The notes beneath the pieces are model-generated. The model was not told the origin of the DNA. It worked only from the letters and a program-made list of their open reading frames with translations, and made no database searches. A stretch of 64,000 bases of DNA. Origin: Umezawaea sp049997955 (GTDB lineage Bacteria; Actinomycetota; Actinomycetes; Mycobacteriales; Pseudonocardiaceae). This document shows, piece after piece, positions 32,709 through 41,398 of this stretch. The first letter of the stretch is position 1. Each line of letters starts with the position of its first letter. Both the position numbers and the translations under genes were made by a program. The stretch lies in contig JAEBDY010000009.1 of assembly GCA_049997955.1 (NCBI GenBank), forward strand, positions 372,001-436,000, written 5' to 3'.

Positions 32709-34700
32709 CTAATTGGTCAGCTTGGTGAGTGCCGGGTTGCGCACCGGGGATCCACCGCCGACGGGCGTCAACGGCAGCAGGGTGCGACCGGTCGGACCGA
32801 CCTCGATGTCGGTGCCCATCGCCGGGCAGACACCGCAGTCGAAGCACGGGGTCCAGCGGCAGTCGTCCTGCTCCCGCTCGTCCAGCGCGTCCCGCCAGTC
32901 GGCCCAGAGCCACTCCTTGTCCAGGCCCGAGTCCAGGTGGTCCCAGGGCAGGACTTCCAGCTCCTCGCGCTCGCGCGTGGTGAACCAGGCCAGGTCGATG
33001 CCGAACCGCGGCAACTCGGCCTCGGCGGCGTTGACCCAGCGGTAGTAGGAGAAGTGCTCGGACCAGCCGTCGAACCGGCCGCCCTCGCGCCACACGCGCT
33101 CGATCACGCGGCCGATGCGGCGGTCGCCGCGCGACAGCAGTCCTTCGATCAGCGACGGCTTGCCGTCGTGGTAGCGCATGCCGATGTTGCGGCCCAGGCT
33201 GCGGTCGGAGTTGATCGCGGCCCGCAGCTTCGCCAGCCTGCTGTCCACGGTGTCCGGGTCGCACTGCGAGGCCCACTGGAACGGCGTGTGCGGCTTGGGC
33301 ACGAACCCGCCGATGGAGATGGTGCAGCGGATGTCCTTGCGGCCGCTGACCTCACGGCCCGCGCGGATCACGTTCTTGGCCATCTCGGCGATCTGCAGCA
33401 CGTCCTCGTCGGTCTCGGTCGGCAGGCCGCACATGAAGTACAGCTTCACCTGCCGCCACCCGTTCGCGAACGCCGTGCTGACCGTGCGGATGAGGTCCTC
33501 CTCGGACACCATCTTGTTGATCACCCGGCGCAGCCGCTCGCTGCCGCCCTCCGGCGCGAACGTGAGGCCGGAACGACGACCGCCGCGCGACAGCTCGTTC
33601 GCCAGGTCGACGTTGAACGCGTCGACGCGCGTGCTCGGCAGCGACAGACCGGTGTTGGTGCCCTCGTAGCGGTCCGCGAGGCCCTTGGTGATCTCGGCGA
33701 TCTCCGAGTGGTCCGCGCTGGACAGCGACAGCAGGCCGACCTCCTCGAACCCGGTCGCCTCCAGACCGCGCTGGACCATCGCGCCGATGCCCTCGATCGA
33801 CCGCTCGCGCACCGGGCGGGTGATCATGCCCGCCTGGCAGAACCGGCAGCCGCGGGTGCAGCCGCGGAAGATCTCGACGCTCATCCGCTCGTGCACGCTC
33901 TCGGCGAGCGGCACGAGGGGCTGCTTCGGGTACGGCCACGCGTCCAGGTCCATCGTGGTCCGCTTGAACACGCGGTACGGCACGCGCTCGCGGTTCGGCA
34001 CCACGCGCTGGATCCGGCCGTCCGGCAGGTATTCCACGTCGTAGAAGCGCGGCACGTACACGCCGCCGGTCTCGGCGAGCCGGGTCAGCACCTCGTCGCG
34101 CCCGCCGGGGCAGCCCTCGGCCTTCCAGGCGCGGACGATGTCCGTGATCTCCAGGACGGCTTCCTCGCCGTCGCCGAGCACGGCGCAGTCGATGAAGTCC
34201 GCGATGGGCTCGGGGTTGAACGCCGCGTGCCCGCCCGACACGACGATCGGGTGCTCGTCCGTGCGGTCGACCGAGTGCAGCGGGATGCCCGCCAGGTCGA
34301 GCGCGGTCAGCATGTTCGTGTAGCCCAGCTCCGTGGCGAAGCTGATGCCCATCAGGTCGAACGCGCCGAGCGGGCGGTGCCCGTCGACGGTGAACTGCGG
34401 GACGCCGTGCTCGCGCATCAGCGCTTCGAGGTCCGGCCACACCGCGTAGGTGCGCTCGGCGAGCACGTCGGGCAGCTCGTTGAGGATCTCGTACAGGATC
34501 ATCACGCCCTGGTTGGGCACTCCGACCTCGTACGCGTCCGGGTACATGAGCGCCCAGCGGACGACCGCGCCGTCCCAGTCCTTGACGGTCGCGTTCAGCT
34601 CCCCGCCGACGTACTGCACGGGCTTCGACACCCGTGGCAGCAGGGGTTCCAACATGGGGAAGACCGACTCGACCGTCACGGGGAACCAGGGTAGCCGCAT
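32709..34700 (-). CDS. TIGR03960 family B12-binding-domain radical SAM protein
   Basis: 663 residues. An N-terminal Rossmann-like cobalamin-binding-type region (about 40-190) precedes the radical SAM core, whose cluster motif is CTRGCRFCQAG (three cysteines, about residue 285). YFMCGLPTETDEDV follows, and an extra cysteine-rich motif CFDCGVCPAMG lies near 625. The enzyme should make a deoxyadenosyl radical; its substrate is unknown. It normally sits beside the TIGR03936 gene, which here is about 7 kb away at 24517-25359. The start is uncertain: ATG at 34700 has GGAGGG too close, and GTG at 34679 has no clear ribosome site. Confidence 0.9.
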   Translation of the reverse strand: MRLPWFPVTVESVFPMLEPLLPRVSKPVQYVGGELNATVKDWDGAVVRWALMYPDAYEVGVPNQGVMILYEILNELPDVLAERTYAVWPDLEALMREHGVPQFTVDGHRPLGAFDLMGISFATELGYTNMLTALDLAGIPLHSVDRTDEHPIVVSGGHAAFNPEPIADFIDCAVLGDGEEAVLEITDIVRAWKAEGCPGGRDEVLTRLAETGGVYVPRFYDVEYLPDGRIQRVVPNRERVPYRVFKRTTMDLDAWPYPKQPLVPLAESVHERMSVEIFRGCTRGCRFCQAGMITRPVRERSIEGIGAMVQRGLEATGFEEVGLLSLSSADHSEIAEITKGLADRYEGTNTGLSLPSTRVDAFNVDLANELSRGGRRSGLTFAPEGGSERLRRVINKMVSEEDLIRTVSTAFANGWRQVKLYFMCGLPTETDEDVLQIAEMAKNVIRAGREVSGRKDIRCTISIGGFVPKPHTPFQWASQCDPDTVDSRLAKLRAAINSDRSLGRNIGMRYHDGKPSLIEGLLSRGDRRIGRVIERVWREGGRFDGWSEHFSYYRWVNAAEAELPRFGIDLAWFTTREREELEVLPWDHLDSGLDKEWLWADWRDALDEREQDDCRWTPCFDCGVCPAMGTDIEVGPTGRTLLPLTPVGGGSPVRNPALTKLTN

Positions 34701-34740
34701 CCCTCCGGACGAACTAACCGAAGAGCGGCCCGGTGATCGT

Positions 34741-34766
34741 CCGCCCGAGGGCCTGACCTCGGGCGG
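34741..34766 (-). terminator. Hairpin after the ABC-2 permease operon
   Basis: CCGCCCGAGG (34741-34750) pairs with CCTCGGGCGG (34757-34766) across a six-base loop, four bases after the permease stop. No T tract is present. Confidence 0.5.
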
Positions 34767-34770
34767 GCGG

Positions 34771-35616
34771 TCACTTCAGCAGCAGCGTTCCCAGCCTCCT
34801 GGACGCGATGACCAGGCCCACGGCGGCCATGACGGCGAAGTAGGCGAGGTTGCCGAGCATGCCCCAGCCGACGACGCCGGTCGTGAGGCCGCGGAGGAGT
34901 TCGATCGCGTGGTAGAGCGGGGTCCACGTGACGATGGTCCGGAGCAGCGGCGGGTAGACCGAGAGCGGGAAGAAGGTCGTCGAGAACAGGAACAGCGGGA
35001 GCACGGCGAGCTGGACGAGGTCGAAGTCCTGCCAGGAGCGCATGAACGTCGTGGCGGCCATGCCCGCAGCGGCGAACGCGAAGGCGACGACCAGGCAGGC
35101 GGGCAGGGCGAGCAGGGCCCACGCCGAGGAGATCAGGCCCATGCCGAACATGACCGAGAGGAACGCGGCCGAGTACATGCCGCCGCGCAGCAGCGCCCAG
35201 GAGATCTCGCCGATGGCGATGTCCAGCGGGCCCATCGGGGTGGCGAGCATGGCGTCGTAGAGCTTGGAGTACTTGAACTTGAAGAACACGTTGTAGGTCG
35301 AGTCGAACACCGCGCCGTTCATCGCGGACGCCGCGAGCAGCGCGGGAGCGACGAACGCCGGGTAGCTCATCAGCTGGCCGCCGGGGCCCTCGACCTCCGT
35401 GACCAGCCTGCCGAAGCCGTAGCCCAGCGACAGCAGGAAGAACAGCGGCTCGAAGAAGCCCGACACGAACGACAGCCACGCGCGCCGGTACACGAGGAAC
35501 GAGCGCTCCACGAGGACGCTCGCGCGCCCCGCGTACAGACCGGGCGGCACGATGCGGAACACCAGCCCCGCTCCGGGGCGGGGTTCCGCGCTCTTCTGGT
35601 CGACCATCCGGGTCAC
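34771..35616 (-). CDS. ABC-2 type transporter permease (second subunit)
   Basis: 281 residues. Six hydrophobic helices in the ABC-2 permease pattern, starting with VERSFLVYRRAWLSFVSGFF and containing the re-entrant YPAFVAPALLAASAMNGAVF segment. It is the last gene of a three-gene operon (ATPase, permease, permease) and forms a heterodimeric exporter with its neighbour. Similar operons export antibiotics or lipids (DrrAB type). The substrate is unknown. GTG at 35616 is used; an ATG three codons later is possible. Confidence 0.9.
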   Translation of the reverse strand: MTRMVDQKSAEPRPGAGLVFRIVPPGLYAGRASVLVERSFLVYRRAWLSFVSGFFEPLFFLLSLGYGFGRLVTEVEGPGGQLMSYPAFVAPALLAASAMNGAVFDSTYNVFFKFKYSKLYDAMLATPMGPLDIAIGEISWALLRGGMYSAAFLSVMFGMGLISSAWALLALPACLVVAFAFAAAGMAATTFMRSWQDFDLVQLAVLPLFLFSTTFFPLSVYPPLLRTIVTWTPLYHAIELLRGLTTGVVGWGMLGNLAYFAVMAAVGLVIASRRLGTLLLK

Positions 35617-35619
35617 CGT

Positions 35620-36429
35620 CTACACCGCCAGCCTGCGTTGGAAGTACTTGCGCCCCAGGACGACCCCGACGGCGAAGAGCGCCGCCAGGTACCCGACGTG
35701 GGCGAGGGCGGGGAGCAGCCGCAGCGTGCCGAAGGTCGCGCCGCGGGCGAGTTCGACGCCGTGCCACATCGGGGTGATCCACGCGACCGGCCGCAGCCAC
35801 TCCGGCAGCTGCGAGATCGGGAAGAACGCGCCGGTGAACAGGGTCATCGGGATGACCACGAACCGGAACAGGCCGGTGAAGCCCTCCGCGCCGTCGCGGG
35901 TGGCGGCGAAGGCGACCACGGGCGCGGCGAACGCGAGGCCCGCGAGCACCGCGAACGGGATCGCCAGCAGCACGCCCGGCCCGCTGACCGCGCCCAGCAC
36001 GGCGGCGACCGCCAGGAACACCACGGCGCTGCTGAGCAACCGCAGCGCGATCCAGGTCAGCTGGGAGTAGAAGATCTGCGCCGGGGTCACGGGCGTGACG
36101 ACCGCGCCCCAGTACGACTTCTGCCAGATGAACGCCGACAGCACCGCGTACGTCGACTCCCACGTCGCGTTCTGCACCGTCGTCACGACCACCAGCGCGG
36201 GCGCGAGGTAGACGAGGTAGGTCTGGCCGCCGGTCGCCTCGCCGGGCTGCACCTGCGAGCCGAACCCGATGCCCATGGCCACCAGGAACAGCACCGGCTG
36301 CAGGAAGCTGGAGATGGCCGTCGACCGCCAGTTGCGCCGGTACCAGGTCCAGTGCTTCTCGACGCCGATCAGGACCGCGCGCACCTGGCCGAGCACGACC
36401 CCGGTGGAGCGGCTGGGGATGGTGTCCAT
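35620..36429 (-). CDS. ABC-2 type transporter permease (first subunit)
   Basis: 269 residues with six hydrophobic helices. The conserved start is VEKHWTWYRRNWRSTAISSF, and the fold resembles the next gene, suggesting an ancient duplication. The ATG overlaps the ATPase stop by one base (TGATG), so the ATPase and permease are co-translated. With the ATPase and the second permease it forms an exporter in the cytoplasmic membrane. Confidence 0.9.
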   Translation of the reverse strand: MDTIPSRSTGVVLGQVRAVLIGVEKHWTWYRRNWRSTAISSFLQPVLFLVAMGIGFGSQVQPGEATGGQTYLVYLAPALVVVTTVQNATWESTYAVLSAFIWQKSYWGAVVTPVTPAQIFYSQLTWIALRLLSSAVVFLAVAAVLGAVSGPGVLLAIPFAVLAGLAFAAPVVAFAATRDGAEGFTGLFRFVVIPMTLFTGAFFPISQLPEWLRPVAWITPMWHGVELARGATFGTLRLLPALAHVGYLAALFAVGVVLGRKYFQRRLAV

Positions 36430-37364
36430 CAGTCCACCAACGTGCGGCCGGTGAGGTGGAGGAAGACGTCCTCCAGCGTGCTGCGGCGCACCAGGCTCGA
36501 CAGCGGGCGCACCTCCCGCCCGTGCACGGCGTTCAAGGCGCCCTCACCGTCCTTCGTGTAGAGCAGCAGCCGGTCCGGCAGCACCTCGATCCGCTCGGCG
36601 AGGTCGACCACCGACGGCACCACGGCCTCCTGCGTGCCGGGCGCGAACCGCAGTTCGAGCACCTCGCGGGTCGAGTAGCGGCTGATCAGCTCGCTCGGCG
36701 ACCCCTCGGCGGCGATCTTGCCGCCGTCCATGACGACCAGCCGGTCGCACAGCTGCTCGGCCTCGTCCATGTAGTGCGTGGTGATGATGAGCGTGACGCC
36801 GGACTGCTTGAGCCGGAACAGCCGGTCCCACAGCAGGTGGCGGGCCTGCGGGTCGAGGCCGGTGGTCGGCTCGTCGAGCAGCAGCAGGTCCGGGTCGTTG
36901 ATCAGCGAGCGGGCGATCGTGAGCCTGCGCTTCATCCCGCCGGACAGCGGCTCCACCTCGTGGTGCTCCCGGTCGCCGAGCTGCGCGAACTCCAGCAGCT
37001 CAGTCGCCTTCTCCCGCACCTGCGCGCGGGAGAGACCGAAGTAGCGGCCGTACGTCTGGAGGTTCTGCCGCACGGTCAGCTCGGTGTCGAGGTTGTCCGT
37101 CTGCGGCACCACCCCGAGCCGGGCGCGGATCCGCGGTCCCTGGGTGTTCGGGTCCATGCCCAGCACCGTCAGCTCGCCGCCGGTGCGCGGCGACGTGCAG
37201 GAGATCATCCGCATGGTCGAGGACTTGCCCGCGCCGTTGGGCCCGAGGAACCCGAACGCCTCCCCGCGGCGCACCGCGACGTCGATGCCGCGCACCGCCT
37301 CGAAGTCGCCGAAGTGCTTGGTGAGCCCGGTGGCCCGGACGAGGATGGGGTCGGCAGAGGTCAC
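36429..37364 (-). CDS. ABC transporter ATP-binding subunit (DrrA-type)
   Basis: 311 residues. Walker A GPNGAGKSS, signature LSGGMKRRLTIARSLI, Walker B LLLLDEPTTGLD and the switch His in ITTHYMDEAEQ are all present. The C-terminal extension with an EVLELRF strand is typical of drug-export ATPases such as DrrA. GTG at 37364 starts the conserved region. The upstream frame stays open but overlaps the divergent acetyltransferase. The promoter must lie in the 57 bases between the two genes, so the transcript may be nearly leaderless. Confidence 0.93.
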   Translation of the reverse strand: MTSADPILVRATGLTKHFGDFEAVRGIDVAVRRGEAFGFLGPNGAGKSSTMRMISCTSPRTGGELTVLGMDPNTQGPRIRARLGVVPQTDNLDTELTVRQNLQTYGRYFGLSRAQVREKATELLEFAQLGDREHHEVEPLSGGMKRRLTIARSLINDPDLLLLDEPTTGLDPQARHLLWDRLFRLKQSGVTLIITTHYMDEAEQLCDRLVVMDGGKIAAEGSPSELISRYSTREVLELRFAPGTQEAVVPSVVDLAERIEVLPDRLLLYTKDGEGALNAVHGREVRPLSSLVRRSTLEDVFLHLTGRTLVD

Positions 37365-37421
37365 GTCGCCGACGATAACCGGCCGCACCGACAATTTCGG
37401 AACCGATTTAGCCTGCACGGC

Positions 37422-38012
37422 ATGGAACCGGATCTGGACTGGCCGAAGGACGCCGACGATCGACTGCGGCACGAGGTCCACGACGTGCTGCACGCCGTCG
37501 TCGCCGCCGGTGGCGCGATCGGCTGGCAGTCACCGCCGGACCGGGCCGACACCGACGCGTGGCTGGACCACGTGCTGGCCCGCGTCCGGGACGGTGACGC
37601 GGCGCTCGTGGTGGCGCGGGTCGACGGCGTCGTGCGGGCGACGGCGGTGTGGCAGCGCGACCCGGCGAAGGTGTTCGAGAACTGCGCGGAACTCGGCAAG
37701 GTCACCGCCCACCCCTCCGCACGGGGCCTCGGCCTGGGACGGGTCGTGGTGGCGGCGGTCGTCGACCACGCCCGGTCGGCTGGCCTGGAGGTGCTGCACC
37801 TGGGCGTGCGCGGCAACAACTTCGGCGCGATCGGGCTGTACGAGGAGCTGGGCTTCCGCGAGTGGGGGCGGTTGCCGAACTCCATCACCGTGGGCGACCA
37901 GCGCTTCGACTCGGTGCGCATGCACCTGCCGCTGGGCCACCCGCCGCACGTCGAGCTGCGCGGGTCGGCCCCCGGCGGCAACGGCTCGTCGCCCCGCAGG
38001 CGCACGCCGTGA
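37422..38012 (+). CDS. GNAT family N-acetyltransferase
   Basis: 196 residues. The acetyl-CoA-binding motif A is ELGKVTAHPSARGLGLGRVVV (RGLGLGR loop), followed by LHLGVRGNNFGAIGLYEELGF, the usual motif B. The fold is complete. The substrate may be an amine, a protein or an antibiotic. It is divergent from the ABC exporter operon, which could suggest a shared resistance role, but that is speculative. ATG at 37422 lacks a strong ribosome site. A long hairpin follows the stop. Confidence 0.88.
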   Translation: MEPDLDWPKDADDRLRHEVHDVLHAVVAAGGAIGWQSPPDRADTDAWLDHVLARVRDGDAALVVARVDGVVRATAVWQRDPAKVFENCAELGKVTAHPSARGLGLGRVVVAAVVDHARSAGLEVLHLGVRGNNFGAIGLYEELGFREWGRLPNSITVGDQRFDSVRMHLPLGHPPHVELRGSAPGGNGSSPRRRTP

Positions 38013-38033
38013 GGTAGGCCCCCACGGCGTGCG
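38001..38033. terminator. Bidirectional hairpin between the GNAT gene and ndk
   Basis: CGCACGCCGTG (38001-38011) pairs with CACGGCGTGCG (38023-38033), an 11-base-pair stem that overlaps the GNAT stop codon and faces the convergent ndk gene. Confidence 0.65.
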
Positions 38034-38042
38034 GAGTGCGGC

Positions 38043-38453
38043 TCAGAGAGCCGGGAACCAGAGCTTGATCTCGCGCTCGGCGGACTCGGGCGAGTCGGAG
38101 CCGTGGACCAGGTTGAACTGGACCTCCAGGCCGAAGTCGCCGCGGATCGTGCCGGGCGTGGCCTTCTCGACCGGGTCGGTGCCGCCTGCGAGCTGGCGGA
38201 ACGCGGGGATCGCGCGGGTGCCCTCGACGACGATCGCGACGAGCGGGCCGCCGGTGATGAACTCGACCAGGTCGCCGAAGAACGGCTTGCCGTCGTGCTC
38301 GGCGTAGTGCTGCTCGGCGGTCGCGCGGTCGACGGTCCGCAGTTCGAGTGCGGCCAGGGTCAGGCCCTTGCGCTCGATGCGGGCGATCACCTCGCCGACC
38401 AGACCACGGCTGACGCCATCGGGCTTGACCAGGACCAGGGTGCGCTCAGACAC
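38043..38453 (-). CDS. ndk: Nucleoside diphosphate kinase
   Basis: 136 residues, the usual NDK length when GTG at 38453 is used as the start (VSERTLVLVKPDG). Transfers the terminal phosphate from ATP to other nucleoside diphosphates through a phospho-histidine. The catalytic block FNLVHGSDSPESAEREI contains the active His near residue 117. AGGAG lies about 11 bases upstream. In mycobacteria ndk is adjacent to the DUF4233-folC-valS genes; here about 11.8 kb of accessory genes lie between. Confidence 0.97.
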   Translation of the reverse strand: MSERTLVLVKPDGVSRGLVGEVIARIERKGLTLAALELRTVDRATAEQHYAEHDGKPFFGDLVEFITGGPLVAIVVEGTRAIPAFRQLAGGTDPVEKATPGTIRGDFGLEVQFNLVHGSDSPESAEREIKLWFPAL

Positions 38454-38548
38454 GGCCGTCTGTACTCCTTCGTACGGGAATGGCGGAACCCGTGACACGG
38501 GGGCCGAGCACAGGGTAACGACCGTCCCCCGCGGGCCACGATGGGATA

Positions 38549-39238
38549 GTGCTCGCCGTGACGACCGAGCCGGAGAAGACCGACTCCGCCAAGCCCCACG
38601 CGGGAACGGTGCTGGGCAGCGCGGCCGTGCTGTTCGTGCTGCTGAGGCTGCTGGCCGTGTCGCACTACGACTGGCACACGGCGTTCGCGCTCATCCACAC
38701 GCTGGACCTGGACGACGCGCCCGGTCTGTTCCTCGGCACGTTCATGGCGGACACGCGGATCAGCAGCGTGCTGCTGATCGTGGCGCTGCCGTTCACCTTC
38801 CTGCACCTGGTGGCGACCCGCGTTGACGGGAAGCGGGTGCGCTTTGGCGGGACGCTGCTGCTGGTCGTGCTGGTGGCGCTGCTGATCTCGCACGTGAAGA
38901 CCTACCACCGCTGGTGGGTGCCCGTCGGCGCCGTGGTGCTGGCCGCCGTGCTGGTGCTGCTGGAGCGGGCGCACCGGCACCCGCGGCTGCGCGATCCCAT
39001 CACGTTCCTGCTGCGGCGGTCCGGTGCGTCGGCGGTGGTCGCGGCGCTGGTCGTCGCCGCCGTGGTCGCGACGCCGTGGGTGCCGCTGGAGCGCGTGGAG
39101 ACGACCAGCGGCACCCACGAGTACTACGTCGTGGACACGCCCCCCGGTTTCCTGAAGGTGCTCCGCGCCGGAGACCGGAAGTTCGAGATCCTCCGCACCG
39201 ACGAGGTCCGGTCCCGCGTGGAGCTGACAGACCACTAG
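38549..39238 (+). CDS. Hypothetical membrane protein with extracytoplasmic C-terminus
   Basis: 229 residues. Five likely transmembrane helices at about 23-39, 57-68, 73-90, 100-135 (two close segments) and 156-176. A short C-terminal domain (about 185-229) ends with FLKVLRAGDRKFEILRTDE. I do not recognise the family. GTG at 38549 or GTG at 38558 could start it. It is divergent from ndk and its stop codon sits inside a palindrome that also holds the stop of the convergent exporter gene. Confidence 0.75.
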   Translation: MLAVTTEPEKTDSAKPHAGTVLGSAAVLFVLLRLLAVSHYDWHTAFALIHTLDLDDAPGLFLGTFMADTRISSVLLIVALPFTFLHLVATRVDGKRVRFGGTLLLVVLVALLISHVKTYHRWWVPVGAVVLAAVLVLLERAHRHPRLRDPITFLLRRSGASAVVAALVVAAVVATPWVPLERVETTSGTHEYYVVDTPPGFLKVLRAGDRKFEILRTDEVRSRVELTDH

Positions 39239-39245
39239 CTAGTGG
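39232..39245. other. Palindrome holding both convergent stop codons
   Basis: CCACTAGCTAGTGG is a perfect 14-base palindrome. The plus-strand gene ends with TAG at 39236-39238 and the minus-strand gene ends with TAG at 39241-39239, so the two stops are adjacent in mirror image. It contains CTAG twice, a rare tetramer in such GC-rich genomes. The stem is too short and loop-free to be a good terminator. Confidence 0.85.
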
Positions 39246-40687
39246 AACGCCATCGGTCGCGGCGCGTCGGCGGTGACCGCGACGGGGCGGATGACCGTGA
39301 CGGCGACGACCAGCGCGAGGGCGACGAGCCCGGCGCTGATGCCGAACGCCAGGTGGAACCCGCTGGTCAGCGCTTCCGGCGTGGGCACGCCCTCGGCGAG
39401 CAGCTTCGACGTGCGGGAGGTCGACGTGGTCGCCAGGATCGCGAGGCCCAGTGCGCCGCCGACCTGCGCGGTGGTGTTGACCAGCCCGGACGCCAGGCCC
39501 GCGTCGCTCGGGGTCGCGCCGGACATGGCGAGCGTCATCAGCGCCGGGAACGACAGGCCGACGCCGATGCCCAGCGGCAGCATCACCGGCAGCAGGTGCT
39601 CCAGGTAGGTGCCGTCCACGGGCGCGCGCACGAACAGGAGCAGGCCGACGAACACCAGGCCCAGGCCGAGCACCAGCACGTTGCGCTCGCCGAAGCGGGC
39701 GTTGAGGCGGGCCGAGAAGCCGACGGACAGCGTGCCGATGGAGACCGCGACCGGCAGGAACGCCAACCCGATCCGCAGGGCGTCGTAGCGCAGCACGAAC
39801 TGCATGTAGAGCGTGCCGAGGAAGAACATGCCGAACATGCCCGCCACCATCAGGACCTGCACGGCGTTCGCGCCGGTGACGTTGCGCGAGCGGAACACCC
39901 TCAGCGGCAGCAGCGGGTTGGCCGCCTTCGCCTGGCGCACCACGAACCCGACCAGCAGCGCGACCGCGACCGCGCCGAGCCCGAGGGTGTGCGCGGCGAG
40001 CCAGCCGTAGTGCTCGGCCTTGACGATCGTGTACACGCCGAGCATCACCGCGCCCGTCACGAGCACCGCGCCCAGGACGTCGGCGCCCTCGCCGAGCCCG
40101 ATGCCCGGTTCGGCGCGGATGAGCCGCGACGCCACCAGGACGGCGGCGATGCCGATCGGCACGTTCACGAAGAAGATCCAGTGCCAGTTCAGGCCCTGGG
40201 TGAGCACACCGCCGAGGAGCAGGCCGATCGAGGCGCCCGCCGCGGCGACGAAGCTGAACACGCCGATCGCCTTGGCCTGTTCCTTGGGCTCCGGGAACAT
40301 CTTCACGATCATGCCCAGCGTCACGGCGGTGGACAGCGCGCCGCCGACGCCCTGGACGAAGCGCGCGCCGATCAGCATCTCCGGCGTCGTCGAGAGGCCG
40401 CAGAGCAGCGAGGCGACGGTGAACACGACCAGCCCGAGCAGGAACACCCGCTTGTGGCCGATCAGGTCGCCGAGGCGGCCCGCGAGCAGCAGCAGACCGC
40501 CGAAGGCGATCAGGTAGGCGTTCACGATCCACGCGAGCCCGGCCTGGGTGAAGCCGAGGTCGGCCTGGATCGCGGGCAGCGCCACGTTCACGATCGTCTG
40601 GTCGAGCACGATCATCAGCATTCCCGCGCACAGGACCACGAGGGCGAGCCATCTCGCGTCCACTGGCCGTCGGGTGGTGTCGGTCAT
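39239..40687 (-). CDS. MFS multidrug exporter, DHA2 (EmrB/QacA) family
   Basis: 482 residues with 14 predicted transmembrane helices, the mark of the DHA2 family of proton-driven drug exporters. Motif A GRLGDLIGHKRVF and motif C-like GLLLGGVLTQGLNWHWIFFVNVPIG are clear, as is the N-terminal LDQTIVNVALPAIQADLG (motif D1). It is preceded by a MarR regulator gene on the same strand with a candidate operator in the 64-base gap. This is a typical inducible resistance pair; the drug is unknown. Confidence 0.94.
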   Translation of the reverse strand: MTDTTRRPVDARWLALVVLCAGMLMIVLDQTIVNVALPAIQADLGFTQAGLAWIVNAYLIAFGGLLLLAGRLGDLIGHKRVFLLGLVVFTVASLLCGLSTTPEMLIGARFVQGVGGALSTAVTLGMIVKMFPEPKEQAKAIGVFSFVAAAGASIGLLLGGVLTQGLNWHWIFFVNVPIGIAAVLVASRLIRAEPGIGLGEGADVLGAVLVTGAVMLGVYTIVKAEHYGWLAAHTLGLGAVAVALLVGFVVRQAKAANPLLPLRVFRSRNVTGANAVQVLMVAGMFGMFFLGTLYMQFVLRYDALRIGLAFLPVAVSIGTLSVGFSARLNARFGERNVLVLGLGLVFVGLLLFVRAPVDGTYLEHLLPVMLPLGIGVGLSFPALMTLAMSGATPSDAGLASGLVNTTAQVGGALGLAILATTSTSRTSKLLAEGVPTPEALTSGFHLAFGISAGLVALALVVAVTVIRPVAVTADAPRPMAFH

Positions 40688-40723
40688 CGGTCCCCCTGGT
40701 TCGTCGATACCAGAAGAGACCGT

Positions 40724-40753
40724 AACAGATAGTTCGGAACGGGACTATCCGTT
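40724..40753. promoter_or_regulatory. Candidate MarR operator between marR and the exporter
   Basis: Inverted repeat AAC-GATAGT ... ACTATC-GTT (arms 40728-40733 and 40744-40749, outer AAC/GTT also symmetric) covers the gap before the exporter and touches the marR stop. Confidence 0.55.
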
Positions 40754-41231
40754 AACGAACTACCGCCCTCACCGCTCGCCGCCTCGGCGGGTTGTCGCAC
40801 TCCACCTTCTCCGCCAGCCGACCTCCGAGCAGCCCGGCCAGCCCGTCGACCAGCGCCTCGCCCTGCGCCGCGGGCAACGATCCCAGCACGTCGTCGTACA
40901 GCTCCTCGACCACCCGGCGGGCCTTCGCGACGACCTCGCGCCCCTCGTCGGTCACCACGATGATCCGCGCGCGCCGGTCCGTGCTCGACAACCGCCGCTC
41001 GGCCAGCCCGGACTCCTCCAGGGCGTCCATCGTCACGACCATCGTGGTCTTGTCGAGGTTCGACAGCTCCGCCAACTCGCTCTGCGTCCGCTCCCCCGCG
41101 AGCGCGTTGGTCAGCACGCACTGGGCTCGCGGCGTGACACCGATCGCCGCGAGCCGCACCGACAGCTCGGTCTCCAACGCGTGGCCGGTCAGCTTCAGCA
41201 GCATGAGGAGATCGACGTTCTTCGAGGTCAT
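40752..41231 (-). CDS. MarR family regulator of the adjacent exporter
   Basis: 159 residues. The winged helix-turn-helix has the usual TQSELAELSNLDKTTMVVTMDALEESG (recognition helix SNLDKTTMVVTMDALEE) followed by the wing RRARIIVVTDEGREV. ATG at 41231 is used; ATG at 41243 adds four residues. It is placed directly upstream of a DHA2 exporter, and inverted repeats sharing the half-site ATAGTTC lie on both sides of the gene. It probably represses both itself and the exporter until a drug binds. Confidence 0.9.
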   Translation of the reverse strand: MTSKNVDLLMLLKLTGHALETELSVRLAAIGVTPRAQCVLTNALAGERTQSELAELSNLDKTTMVVTMDALEESGLAERRLSSTDRRARIIVVTDEGREVVAKARRVVEELYDDVLGSLPAAQGEALVDGLAGLLGGRLAEKVECDNPPRRRAVRAVVR

Positions 41232-41261
41232 GGCCGCCAGCATAGCCCGATCGTCCAGAGT

Positions 41262-41287
41262 GGAACTATTCTTCCGCAGAACGTTCC
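41262..41287. promoter_or_regulatory. Candidate MarR operator upstream of marR
   Basis: GGAAC (41262-41266) and GTTCC (41283-41287) flank a region that on the minus strand reads AATAGTTCC, similar to the GATAGTTCG of the site at 40728. It lies 30-55 bases upstream of the marR start. Confidence 0.4.
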
Positions 41288-41398
41288 GATGACCATCGTT
41301 TTCAGGCCGCGCCTTCCTGTCGACATTGACAGCCACCGCGCCGAGGAGTGTTGGGACAGTGGTGGCTCCGCCGCTTCCCTCGTCCAAGAAGAGGTTCG

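Noticed and set aside
24517..34700. The 24.5-34.7 kb island as a biosynthetic gene cluster
   Set aside because: Despite the LAL regulator and exporters nearby, no core biosynthetic enzyme (PKS, NRPS, terpene synthase, lanthipeptide synthase) is present.
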